A program made the position numbers and the translations under genes. A DNA stretch of 64,000 nucleotides, taken from assembly GCA_020740775.1 (NCBI GenBank), contig JAHEWK010000014.1, positions 1,178,001 through 1,242,000 on the forward strand, read 5' to 3'. This DNA comes from Ilyonectria destructans. Lineage: Eukaryota > Ascomycota > Sordariomycetes > Hypocreales > Nectriaceae. Of this stretch, positions 45,412 through 55,563 are shown one piece after another. Under the pieces are notes generated by a model. It saw only the letters and a list, made by a program, of their open reading frames with translations. It searched no databases and had not been told where the DNA came from. The stretch's first letter is position 1, and the number at the start of each line of letters is the position of its first letter.

Positions 45412-47250
45412 CTATAACATATGCCACATGATGGTCACCAACAGCGCCACGACCGAAGTCAACGACATACTGGGATGTGTTGCCACGTCTTCTTCGCCTT
45501 CGTAGTCATGCACGTCAAAGTCGCCCTCCCTATTATCCTCGTCCGTATCAGTGGTCAACCTCCAAATACTACTGCTCTTTCCAAGGATCTTGCCGCTCAC
45601 GATGTCAACCGAGGCCGTTAGTCCCTGTACTTCCCCATGTTTATCGAAGGCGGCTGCTCTGGCGTATCTTGGAATATGTTCCCCATCAAGGACGATCAAA
45701 GTTTCGAATCCCATGCGGGATGAGTTGCCCACTCGTTCATGAGAGAGAGTGATGTTCATCGGGTCGTTGCCAACATACTGCGATGGAGCGTTAGTGTCAA
45801 GTATATGCCCGCACACCATGTTAGGACATACCACTTCCCACCTATCAACCTCGGTGTTGCCATTCCAAGAGACGTAGATGGTGGCATTGGCCGTCATATT
45901 GTGTTGCGATACCGATGCGATATCAGGACCCCATTGAGGCCGGCCAACCCAATTCATTTTCCAGGCCCGATACACCGTCATGTCAGCGCCCGGCTCGACT
46001 CCAGCGACATTTGGAAAGGCGCCTCGCTGCACATCCATAACCACCGTTCCGTTGGGGACGTGTTCCGTGAACCCGGGGTTCAAACCCCACCCTACGAGGA
46101 AGTTGCCGTTCTTCAACGCCTGGACACTGCCTTCAGACCCAGAAGAAACCTTTTGCGGGTGGCGAAATTCCCCCAAGAGCTCAGCCGTCATGGCGTCGTA
46201 GTCGAGTTCCACCACCACTCCTCGGGAGCAGTTTGTGTGGTTGCATGGCCCAGTCTCTAGGACGTGGTTGTCGAAGAAACTGATTTGGCTCTCGTTTCGC
46301 TGGACGAACCGCGCGTTGTGCTGGTTTGCAAACTTGGTCGCATTGCCACCACTGAGGTCCTTGAACTGGTTGTGCTTACCCCCAAGAATCCATTTCGGAT
46401 CCCCGCTCTCACCATCAAGAAGAGCAATCATTGACAGGGCTCGAGATGATATGAGGTAGTCGCCGTACTTGGACTGTTCAAACAAGTAAGAGAGTGATCC
46501 ATCTGCAGCAACGGAAGGGAGCCTTACTTTGTAAATACTGTCGATGTGGAACCAATCGAAGCCGTCCGAGTCCATGAAACCCTTGTCAGGGCCATACTTG
46601 ACGTACGTATCGCTGAGGTTGAAATGGTTCGAAGCTCTCCACAGATTGAGGACCTGGTTGTTTTCGAGCTCGACCTCTTCAAAAACGGCATCGGTTAAGA
46701 GACCGTTGTCATCGCCGCCTAGCGCAGTCAAATTGTATTTGATGTCCTGGTACACCGACATGATGGCGGTTCCTTGGCCAGTGAACTGAAACTCGTGGAG
46801 ATCGGCCCTGGTAGTGCGACCAAGGCCCTTGGCTGTAACCGAAAATTGCTTCTGGTACGAGTCGTCGAAGACGTGACAGTCACCGTTTTCGATGAAGGTG
46901 AGGTGCATGATACCATCCCGATCTTGGACGCGGGCGTCGAAGCTCCGGGCATAGTTGAGGTCAGCGTAGACGAGGCTCAGGTCCTTGCTGGAGAATATCG
47001 CTGGGCCCCCTCTACCGTCAAATTCAATCGTCAAGAAGATGTAACCAGCGTCATCAACGAGATCTGGGTGGAAAGTGTTGACCTGGAACAGCGGTGCAAC
47101 TATATCAGTGGAGCGGAATGTTTGATTGGGAAACCGGCCTAGTAGCCCTTGATTGAAGCCGTTGAGGTCGTTGAAAAAGGGCGTGTCGGCAGAGACGAGG
47201 CAAGCGCCCATTAGCGAGGCCGCGGCCAGCAAAAGAAAACGAGTGTGCAT
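45412..47250 (-). CDS. Secreted arylsulfotransferase-like (ASST) beta-propeller protein
   Basis: Three exons (47250-46528, 46473-45832, 45777-45412) encode 576 residues. A signal peptide starts at the chosen ATG (MHTRFLLLAAASLMGACLVS). Family features are the repeated aromatic-Asp blocks: FHIDSIYK directly followed after splicing by SKYGDYLISSRA, GDPKWILGGKHNQF, FFDNHVLETGPCN, GSVQALKNGNFLVGWG and the YRAWKMNW repeat. N-glycosylation motifs are frequent. A hydrophobic end (SLTSVVALLVTIMWHML) could be a membrane or GPI anchor. Both introns (46527-46474 and 45831-45778) are 54 nt and stop-free in the reading frame. They carry GTAAGG and GTATGT donors, and the second has a CTAAC branch. The sulfate-transfer role belongs to bacterial ASSTs; fungal members are uncharacterised. 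The open frame continues upstream to 47472. Confidence 0.8.
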   Translation of the reverse strand: MHTRFLLLAAASLMGACLVSADTPFFNDLNGFNQGLLGRFPNQTFRSTDIVAPLFQVNTFHPDLVDDAGYIFLTIEFDGRGGPAIFSSKDLSLVYADLNYARSFDARVQDRDGIMHLTFIENGDCHVFDDSYQKQFSVTAKGLGRTTRADLHEFQFTGQGTAIMSVYQDIKYNLTALGGDDNGLLTDAVFEEVELENNQVLNLWRASNHFNLSDTYVKYGPDKGFMDSDGFDWFHIDSIYKVRLPSVAADGSLSYLFEQSKYGDYLISSRALSMIALLDGESGDPKWILGGKHNQFKDLSGGNATKFANQHNARFVQRNESQISFFDNHVLETGPCNHTNCSRGVVVELDYDAMTAELLGEFRHPQKVSSGSEGSVQALKNGNFLVGWGLNPGFTEHVPNGTVVMDVQRGAFPNVAGVEPGADMTVYRAWKMNWVGRPQWGPDIASVSQHNMTANATIYVSWNGNTEVDRWEVVCPNMVCGHILDTNAPSQYVGNDPMNITLSHERVGNSSRMGFETLIVLDGEHIPRYARAAAFDKHGEVQGLTASVDIVSGKILGKSSSIWRLTTDTDEDNREGDFDVHDYEGEEDVATHPSMSLTSVVALLVTIMWHML

Positions 47251-47982
47251 GGTGAAGACGGTTTCCACACTTCGAGCAAAAGACATCCGAAGATGTGACC
47301 AAAGAGAAGTCAAAGAAAGGTGCGTGTTCCAAAGTTGTTCCAAGACGACGCTGTCACGGTGGTTGAAGAGAGTTGCGATGGCTCCTTTCTCTGGAGGGAC
47401 AAATGACCATTGTCTACTTGATCCCGAATAGCAGGTGCACTGTGTCGTCCCCGCTGTGAAGGTATGACGCACGAGTGTAGGGATGTGGATGGCCCCTGAA
47501 CATGTTGTTGATGCGCAAAGAGTAACTACGACGGTTGCTCCTTCGTTCTCCCTGCCAACTCACACTTAGATCTTCACAACATGGCCCCTTGAAATCGATG
47601 ATGCGGAAGAAATTTAAGTGTTTTTATGGTATCAATGGTCCTCATTATCTGAACCTCGTCAAATATCCACAGCCCCTGGGCTCCTGCTATAGGGGCGAAG
47701 AAACAACTGTGACCATCGCCACTCCTCCATTTATCCAAGAATTCCTAGGTATGTTCCCAAACACCAAACAAAACTTTTCAATACAAGTTTGCCCTCAAGA
47801 GCTGCCCGTCTAGAAAAAAAAAGCGTACCAGAACCGGTGCAGCTGAGCGCTTCCGACTCACATCCCAAAGTGTATATATAATATCCTGTCCCAGTCACAA
47901 ACTCCTCCCTGCGGTGTAGGGTGTATGGGTAATGTTGTGATTCCCATTATTCGTGATTCATCCATTGGCGGAGGGCAAGGCT
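47251..47982. other. Spacer, nothing recognised
   Basis: Promoter of the ASST-like gene and 3' flank of the disordered-protein gene. No feature seen. Confidence 0.4.
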
Positions 47983-50900
47983 CTAAATCCGTCCGCCTTC
48001 GACAACTTCTCTCTCGAGAATCTCTTGTCCTGCCTCGCCTGTCCGACGTCGTTCTAGAACCCAACGAGTAGCCCCGCTATCCTCCTCCTCTTTTGTGTAT
48101 GATATACTATCAGCTGATGCGTTGTGCCGATGACCCATATTGATGTGTCGAGAGGGGCCGTTGGAGCCCGAGCTGTCAGAACTCTTGTGACGTTCGAGCG
48201 GGCTCATCGCGGAGGGTGAAAACGGCGTACCCACCGAGTCCGTAAGCGGCGACACGACCGTATTCAACTGGGACGGCGGGTTTGATGCCATGTTCCAAGT
48301 TGAAGCCCCCATATTTACTGGTGATTCGGCACCAGGGCTCATTAACGGCGGAACGGGCGGTAAAGAGGACGTAAAGCCAGGAATACCCCCCGTCAACGTG
48401 GGACTTCCTGATACGCTGCAATTGTCATCTGAGTCCTGGCTGACGGTGGACAGGACCGAGTTCTTCCGAGCGTGGTAGCTAGTTGGGCTTGAGAATGTGG
48501 CTCCCCATGGCGAGTTGGGAGCATCTCCCCTTTCTGAGCGGGGAGAACCTTGGCTGGAAGCCAGGCTGACTTGAGAGCTGCCCCAAGCCTTAGACCGGAG
48601 TCGAAGAAGTGCTGATAGGCTCATCTCGTCACCACGATCACCCAAGCCCAAGAGGGCAAGCTGGGCAAGACCGGGGCTCTGGATTGGGGTCCCCGAACTG
48701 AAGCCTGGCATGTTGAGGCTCATCATCGAGTTGCGGTTAGAGTATTCGGACCGTTCCGTGATGGGCGTAAGGTTTGGTTCCCGAGACACCATGCGACCGC
48801 TGGTCGATCGGTCGACACCACCCTTAGGTCCAAAGAATCCGCCGTTGGAAAACTCGTATTCGACCGACTGGTTTGGATTATGTGATGCGTACTGCTGACC
48901 TGGCGCGGAGTAAAAGCCAAATTCCTGGCCGTACCATCCATCCGAATCATTGGCCAAGGCACTAGCATTTGCCTCTGCGATGATGGCGTCGTCATCGAGT
49001 TCGAAATCGGCCATGTTCTCGTACGAGTATCCGTCGTCCCCATAGATATCGTCCTCAAAGGATGTCCCATGGCCAGGCGTGTCTGGTGATTGTCCCATTT
49101 CGGACGAGGGAGGCTCATCCAACCGGGGTGATGAGGTGCGCTGGAATTTGCCGGAGAGAGCAGCTTTGTTTGCAGCAGCAGCGAGAGCAGCTTGGTAGGC
49201 AGCCACAGAATCACCATCAGGTTCTTCTTCCTTGGATGCAACAGGGCTCTGTGACGAATGCAACGATGGGGTGCTTTCTTCAGGTTGTTCATCGTCGGCG
49301 GGTTTTTGACCGTTGACACTTAATGAAGTATGGGCGGTTGACTGAGAAACGTCAGAATGGGCAGAAAACCGAGACGTTATGTCATCAGATTCCCGCTTTT
49401 GGACATCCTGTTGAACTACACGCCGATCCTCCTGTGCTTGCGCAAATGCTCCTGCAATTGGTCGACCAAACTGGTCAGTGTCGTTGTTGTCAAAGATGGA
49501 CTCATCGAAAGGGGTGTCATCCCATTCTGGAGGGGCAGCGAGATCCTCAGCGAACTCCTGGTTTTCGTATCTCATCAGTTCATCGTCGTAATAGATGTCA
49601 TCCTCCCTCCCGGGCTGAGGCGCATTTGTAGTGGGGAGCTCTTGATGTTGCTGGAATGCAGCGCCGCCCTCAAGATTGGTTGGTCCCGGAATGTCGAGGC
49701 CTTGAATTCCTAACCCAGCAGCCTGTAGGTCAGAATGTGGCAGCATATGGGGCGAAAGGAGATTGGGCGATAGCGAATCAGGAAGTCCGGGGCTGTTTTT
49801 GCTCATAGCGAAGCCGATAGCATTCCCTTCTGCATCCCGTGGCGTTGCGATGAATCCAGCGCTGTGTGGGCTGGTCAAAGTAGAAGTCGGGTTGGATCTT
49901 TGGAACACAAAGCCTGAGAAATTCTCCTGGTCGTCGTCAGGGTCAAGGTCATCGTCAAGAACACCTCCAAGACCGCTTCCAAGACCGCCTCCAAGACTGC
50001 TGTTGAGATAGTCGATATCATCTCCTACCATGTTGATTTCCTCCTCGGGGTATTCGTCGTCATCCATCATGGCATCATAGTCAAAGGCATCTTCGTCAAA
50101 ATCGTCAAATCGAGAATCTCGGTTGGACGGGGGGTCGGGCTCAGTCGTCTGCTTTTCCAACTCTCGCTGGCGGTGCCTGTCTTCGAGCAGCTTTTCTTGC
50201 TTTGCAGCGCCAACCATATCGAAGCTGAATCTTGAAGATGTACTCTTCATGTGACGGGGTAATGCAGAAGGTATGTCTTTCCCGGAAAGACCAGATAGGG
50301 AGGGTCCTCTCGAACGACCGACACGCGTAGATGATTTCGAGTATACTGACCCGGTGTCATCGATGAGACGGGATGCCTGAGATGACCTTGGCTGGACCGA
50401 GATCGGTCCCTCGTTCTTTGGAGGCACCGGAGGAGCATGTTGAGGAGGGGACAATATTGCATTTGCAGTCCCATTCACCATATCAGATGTGTTGCTCGGG
50501 GTGGGTCTGAGCGAGTCTTGTGAGTACACAGACTCTGAGGCATTACTTGGGTTCCGTTCGCTTGTGGCAGAAGCCTGACCACTCTCGACTGGGGAAGCTA
50601 GTGTATTTGGAAACCTCTCCAGCTCGGGCAAGGTGCCAGATTGGGATGGAGAAAGAACGTAGGCTGGATCCCTGTTGGTGCTGGGAATGACCCTCTTGGG
50701 TCTCGGGGCACTGAAATCGTGAACACGCGTGCCTTTGATACGAGGGTCGTACATGGGCTCCTCTGGGCGGTTTTTAAGCGGGAGAGGAACAAGGTTCGGG
50801 ACCTGTTGGCTGTTCTTCCTCCTCATCAATAAGGTCGACATGGGGTTCTTCAGGAATGGCAGTCCCTTTTTGGGCTTAGGGTTGTCGCTGTTGCTGCTCG

Positions 50901-51468
50901 TTGTGGAAAGTGTTGGCAGTTCGGTATGGAGGCGGGCGCCAGCAGGACGACGACCTGTCGGGGAGGCTGCTGAGTTGTGGAGATCGGTAGGAGTACTGAA
51001 AGACGCTGGCTGCTTGCTATTCCTCACGGGTTGGGGAGGTGGCCTTGAGGGCGCAGGTGGATTGACGGGGGGCAGTGTCGACTGGGGAGTCCCTCTGGCA
51101 GAGTCTATGGTGTCGGTGGATTGAGCTGCCATGTCCCGCCGATACTTCCTGAGGGCAACGCCCCCTATGAAGCTGGACTCGCTGTTGTATGGCGACCGCG
51201 GTGGCGGCGCTCGAGGGTCTGGTTGGATCGTCATATCGGCATCTCGTCGAGGCTCCCGCTCAGATTCGGCTGACGTAACTCGGGTGATGGGGGGTAAGGT
51301 GGGCGCCTGAGTGACGGGGTTGGAGGAGGCCGGGCGTAGGTCGGGCGAGAAGGCGTCTGGAGAGTAGGGCGAGAGGAGCGAGGAGGGAGGAGAAGTTGGA
51401 TGCTGGTCGGGAAGCGGCGAGGTAGGATTCGAATGCCCTCGCCGGTGAAATCGCAGATGGGACAGCAT
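47983..51468 (-). CDS. Large intrinsically disordered protein, unknown function
   Basis: One open frame of 1161 residues. It begins MLSHLRFHRRGHSNPTSP. Composition is dominated by Ser, Pro, Asp, Gln and Asn: proline-rich N-terminal third, an Asp/Glu-rich part (DAFDYDAMMDDDEYPEEEIN) near residue 480, and many short acidic stretches further on. Possible conserved islands are DPRIKGTRVHDFSAPRPKRV, an S-rich block with FSFDMVGAAKQEKLLEDRHR, and the C-terminal TRWVLERRRTGEAGQ. No domain or membrane segment is visible. A stop-free 3.5-kb frame with codon use like its neighbours makes a real gene very likely. The start is the first ATG with plausible context; introns at the ends were not excluded. 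I do not recognise the family. Confidence 0.8.
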   Translation of the reverse strand: MLSHLRFHRRGHSNPTSPLPDQHPTSPPSSLLSPYSPDAFSPDLRPASSNPVTQAPTLPPITRVTSAESEREPRRDADMTIQPDPRAPPPRSPYNSESSFIGGVALRKYRRDMAAQSTDTIDSARGTPQSTLPPVNPPAPSRPPPQPVRNSKQPASFSTPTDLHNSAASPTGRRPAGARLHTELPTLSTTSSNSDNPKPKKGLPFLKNPMSTLLMRRKNSQQVPNLVPLPLKNRPEEPMYDPRIKGTRVHDFSAPRPKRVIPSTNRDPAYVLSPSQSGTLPELERFPNTLASPVESGQASATSERNPSNASESVYSQDSLRPTPSNTSDMVNGTANAILSPPQHAPPVPPKNEGPISVQPRSSQASRLIDDTGSVYSKSSTRVGRSRGPSLSGLSGKDIPSALPRHMKSTSSRFSFDMVGAAKQEKLLEDRHRQRELEKQTTEPDPPSNRDSRFDDFDEDAFDYDAMMDDDEYPEEEINMVGDDIDYLNSSLGGGLGSGLGGVLDDDLDPDDDQENFSGFVFQRSNPTSTLTSPHSAGFIATPRDAEGNAIGFAMSKNSPGLPDSLSPNLLSPHMLPHSDLQAAGLGIQGLDIPGPTNLEGGAAFQQHQELPTTNAPQPGREDDIYYDDELMRYENQEFAEDLAAPPEWDDTPFDESIFDNNDTDQFGRPIAGAFAQAQEDRRVVQQDVQKRESDDITSRFSAHSDVSQSTAHTSLSVNGQKPADDEQPEESTPSLHSSQSPVASKEEEPDGDSVAAYQAALAAAANKAALSGKFQRTSSPRLDEPPSSEMGQSPDTPGHGTSFEDDIYGDDGYSYENMADFELDDDAIIAEANASALANDSDGWYGQEFGFYSAPGQQYASHNPNQSVEYEFSNGGFFGPKGGVDRSTSGRMVSREPNLTPITERSEYSNRNSMMSLNMPGFSSGTPIQSPGLAQLALLGLGDRGDEMSLSALLRLRSKAWGSSQVSLASSQGSPRSERGDAPNSPWGATFSSPTSYHARKNSVLSTVSQDSDDNCSVSGSPTLTGGIPGFTSSLPPVPPLMSPGAESPVNMGASTWNMASNPPSQLNTVVSPLTDSVGTPFSPSAMSPLERHKSSDSSGSNGPSRHINMGHRHNASADSISYTKEEEDSGATRWVLERRRTGEAGQEILEREVVEGGRI

Positions 51469-54400
51469 ACCGGGCTAGGTCGGCCCAAGACGGGTCCGCG
51501 ACTCAACGGGCCGCAGCGGCTGGTGGGGAGCAGAAACGAACGGTAGCGGTGCGTGGGGCAAACTCGACAGTGGGCGATGTTGTGGTGGGCGAAGCAATCC
51601 AGACGCGGTCATGACTCAAGGTGTAGGCGCACGCGCATCATCGCTGGCGGCTCAGGTGAGAGAGGCGCGGACGGATTCGGGGGCGGTGCTTGCGGATAGG
51701 TTGATGTTCTAGGCAAATTCTAGGGCGCGCGAATTGCTGACACCGAGGGAGCGGTGCGACGGACGATCCTCTAGTTTGACGGGTCGGGACATGTACATGG
51801 GACGTTTGTGGTTTGCGGGAAGATGAATCGATTTGGACGGGCTGGGTGAGGCTGGTCGTCGTGACGTTTCAAAGTCTAGAAAATGCCGGGGTTCGCAGCA
51901 CGTGCGCGAGCTACTTGCCTGATAGCACCTGGGAGAAACTGGGAAACCTGGAACACGACCGGGATGAATAATGCTTGGCTGATACCAGCAAAAGGCGATC
52001 TGGCCTTCCTTTATGTTGTTGCAATGCTAATCTCTACCGAAATAGAAAGTAAGTCTCCCCCGGCAGATCTGATTGAGTTTTGGCGACCCTTCGATATCTG
52101 GTGAGTACGGAACCAGCCTTGTGATGGTGGGGCGTGGCCCTTAGTCTTACAAGCAGGACTACGTGGGGCTCAGGTAGGACAACGACCGGCTGACGAGCAA
52201 GACGATGACCAAAAGAGCATCCAAATCCACTCGAGGGAGTTGATCAGCCTTATTCTCACTGGCTGCAATGAATGGCCTCCTTCATCAGGGTCCTGTAGGA
52301 CAATCTACTAAAGCACTGGGTTTCTCGTCCCCTTTCGTTGCCCTTGACGAATGGCCCTGGTCGTCCTCCCTCACGGTCCTGCGCTTGGCTTGTTCACCAT
52401 GAGCTTGACCCCTCCTCGCCGTCTAAGACAAAATCTACACCACGAGCCGGAAGCAGCAGACAGGGCGACGCTTGACCGCCGTTGTGAGGGTGCAGCTGTA
52501 TTTTGTCTCAGAAAGCTATTCATCATTGGCCTGAGAATATGCCAGTGATCTGGCATGCATTCCTTGGTACCGCCGCCCTGCGAAGGGTGTTGCCTAGAAG
52601 GAGTATGCTAAGGCGACGATGTCGAGGGAACTGCCAGTGAGCTGTCAACTAATATGGATCGACCAACGAAAGCGTGCACCACGTGATTGAAAAAGGAGAC
52701 CTGACTGAAGCCCTTCGCATGTCCTGTCTTAGCAAGCGCAGTCGTGGCAGGCAGGCATGAATTGGTGGAAATAAGGCCATATTGCTAGGGCTTAGGACTG
52801 GAATTAACTCCGAGTCCTTAGTCCTCCCTCTCCTCCCTCTTGGCCAAGAACCGAGATAAGGCTGAGGCTCATCACTACTGAGCCCCACCCAAAGGCCAAG
52901 TTTGTGATGACCGACCAGTTGTAGTTTACTCTGCGTCTCCATCATCGACGACACCGAACCGCCTTGATTCGGGGCTGAGAGGACTGAGGGTTGCCACCAA
53001 AATCTGACACACATTGATGTTTCCCCATCAGGATGATCACTGTGCGCATTTTTGCAGGGTGGACCAAGCTACCTGCCGGAGCCAGATATACAAAAAGTAT
53101 CAATCAGAAATAACCATAAGGTAAGGTGGGCGGTTCTTTAAATAAAAGGATGAAGGTAATGTCATGACATGGAGAGACTCCTTGGTTAGGATTCACACAC
53201 TGATCCACAAATATCCACACCCAAAGCTTGGTGCTATTTGTTTACATTACTGCGCAATAGTGTATATCAAAAAAGGGCTGAGTTGCATCTTGGTGGGTCA
53301 AATCACCGTGTGTATCCTTCTCTGCACTGGGAGGGTACGTTGCAGGGACATGCCAATCATGGTTGGATTGCAGAGGGGTGACGTGCTGTTGCGGCGTCGC
53401 AGAGTTGGGAGGATTATTGGCTTGGCTGGGGTATTACTACTAAGTAAGTTAGAGAGTTGTGAGTGTGTTTGGTTGAGAGCATGTGTGGCTGCACTTGGGT
53501 TTGAGAGTGGATGCACGAACCAAACCGTAGCTGCTGGCTCTGCCCTGGATGGCCAGTCAACCCATGAATTGATTGATCTTACTCCGTACTTGGCCGGCAC
53601 GTCGACTGGGATTTTTTGAATTGACCGTGATCAGAGGCCGTTCTTGGTGCCGATGGACACCAGAACGGCTACACGGCCGAGCCAGAGGGCGCTTAACACG
53701 GCAACGTAGCGGGGAAGCGAAAGGGGATTGGAGCACGCCATGACGCATACAGCCAGTCTCGTCCAGTTTCGTATTTTATAGCAGCATTGCAGCGGAATAT
53801 CGGCATCGCAAACCAAAGCCACCGCCAATAAAAGCCACAACTAATCCGAGTCACCCGGGAAAAGATTGTATGAAAATTGGTCAAGACAAAGAGAAATTGG
53901 GAGGAATAAAGGGACAGAACTGGGCTTCAAGTCGGCTCAGTCAATTGATACAGGGCTGATCTATAGGATATGTCGGGAATAAGATGATGAAAGAAAGGTG
54001 ACATGAGCCGCAGCGACGTGGCTCCCAGGGGCAGAAGTTGTCAACAGTGGTGGCTATTTGTGCCTCGACCTCTTCTCCCGGTCCGGACAAGGCTGATATC
54101 CTCGGAGCTAAATCAATAACAGTACGGAGTAGGACCGGACGAAGTTAGTGATTGCAGTACTGGGGCAAAGCCTGGGACTCAGAGAGACGTTGAGGTGTCT
54201 TGTGCCTCACAGCTGTTTCTGGGCGACTCAAGATGAGACTCTTAAATCCGGATATATTCGTCTCCTTCTCCACAGCCGCCCATGTGGTGCATCCCTGTAG
54301 GGCATCTTGGCGCTTTGGCAATCGGAGGGAAAGGGTCTGCCACAGAGCACTCGACTCGATGACAATGTACCGAGCCTGTCAGTTGCAGGCGTGGCGGCGA

Positions 54401-55563
54401 CGAGGTGGCGATGCGGCGCCGCCAACCGCAATTCGGCACCACCATGGCGGACCTAGAACCTGGTCCACCTGCTGACGACGCTAAGCGTCACTGCAAAGCG
54501 ACATGGAATGGCCGTGTTGCCGAGAAAAAGGAGGACCGGGGCCTGCGTGGGAAACTGCGCCAGCATTGCAGCAATCCAGTTTTCCAAACAGCGCAAGGCA
54601 GAGAAAGCCCAGCGAGACGTGGTGTCGCGTGCTCGCTGGCCAGGAAGTGGGTATTTTGGACGCGGCTCCTTTGCTCCTTTGCAACCTCCAAACATGATTG
54701 CGCGTACAGAGGCATCAGAGCGGGGACCGGAGGTGGGCTCTTCCATGCACAGGGCACATCCAATGCGCATCCCAGGGATCAGGGAACTGAGGATGTTCGG
54801 TGCAAAGAAGTGGAACATGCCCAAACCCGCTGTACGGTCGATGATGGTTGGCTCCTGGCCGGCTTGGCTCTCTGGGGGGCGGATGGAGCTGAGGCGTCCT
54901 GACCCATGCCTCATCCCTCTACCGTGCGTAAGGAGGCCGATGGCTGGGGATCCGCGTAATTGTCCCGTCCTTGTCCCTTTTTTCGCCTGTTGTAACTTGT
55001 AACTTGTACTCCGTATGCGCTACTGATGAAGCTACGCGTACGTTATGTGCGACCTCTCCTGACGTGCAGCCGCTCCAGGACCTGGTTCTGTCTCTCGATC
55101 AAACTTCTCTCTCCTAGCCTGCTCCGCTGGACCAACTTTGTCTTTCTTTTATTTGTTCGTTTTCATACCCCGACGCTCTCTTCCATCTGGTCTACGATCG
55201 TCTCTTCCATCTGGTCTCCGATCGTCTCTTTCCTCCCTTGTCTCCGCCCTTCTCCATCTTCTCCATCCTTTATCCTTTTCGGCTCCTCATTTGGCTCCTT
55301 GCTTGGCATCCACTCTAAACCGTCAACCGCGCGTCACTCCTGCTCACGTCATCTCCCAAGGGCCAAACCTGGCTTCAACATTGTTTCACTCCACCGCCTC
55401 TCTGTCACTTCCGGTCGGGCTGGTTCAACAACGACCTCTCAGCCCAGCCCAGTGACCTACCTATCTGGCCCTCTCGCCCTCTCATCGAAATATTCCACCG
55501 TCACTTTCTCGGTTGGCATCGATTTCTCGTCTTTTTCTTCAATTACTTCCCCTCCGCCGCATC
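51469..55563. other. 4-kb spacer, no gene accepted
   Basis: The longest gene-free stretch. Open frames near 51883, 52649, 53164 and 54405-54914 overlap each other on both strands and match nothing I know. It contains three TACTCCGTA words (53580, 54123 reverse, 55007). The pyrimidine-rich tract 55070-55560 with a 24-nt tandem duplication is the leader of the next gene. An unrecognised gene with several introns cannot be excluded. Confidence 0.35.
55177..55224. repeat. Two tandem copies of a 24-nt unit
   Basis: TCTCTTCCATCTGGTCTACG-type unit of 24 nt occurs twice back to back (55177-55200 and 55201-55224) with one mismatch (TCTACG versus TCTCCG). It sits about 340-390 bases before the start codon of the type II membrane protein, in a pyrimidine-rich probable 5' leader. 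Confidence 0.9.

Noticed and set aside
54405..54914. Overlapping 165-codon plus and 153-codon minus frames
   Set aside because: They overlap each other almost fully, share no family resemblance and have no splice context.
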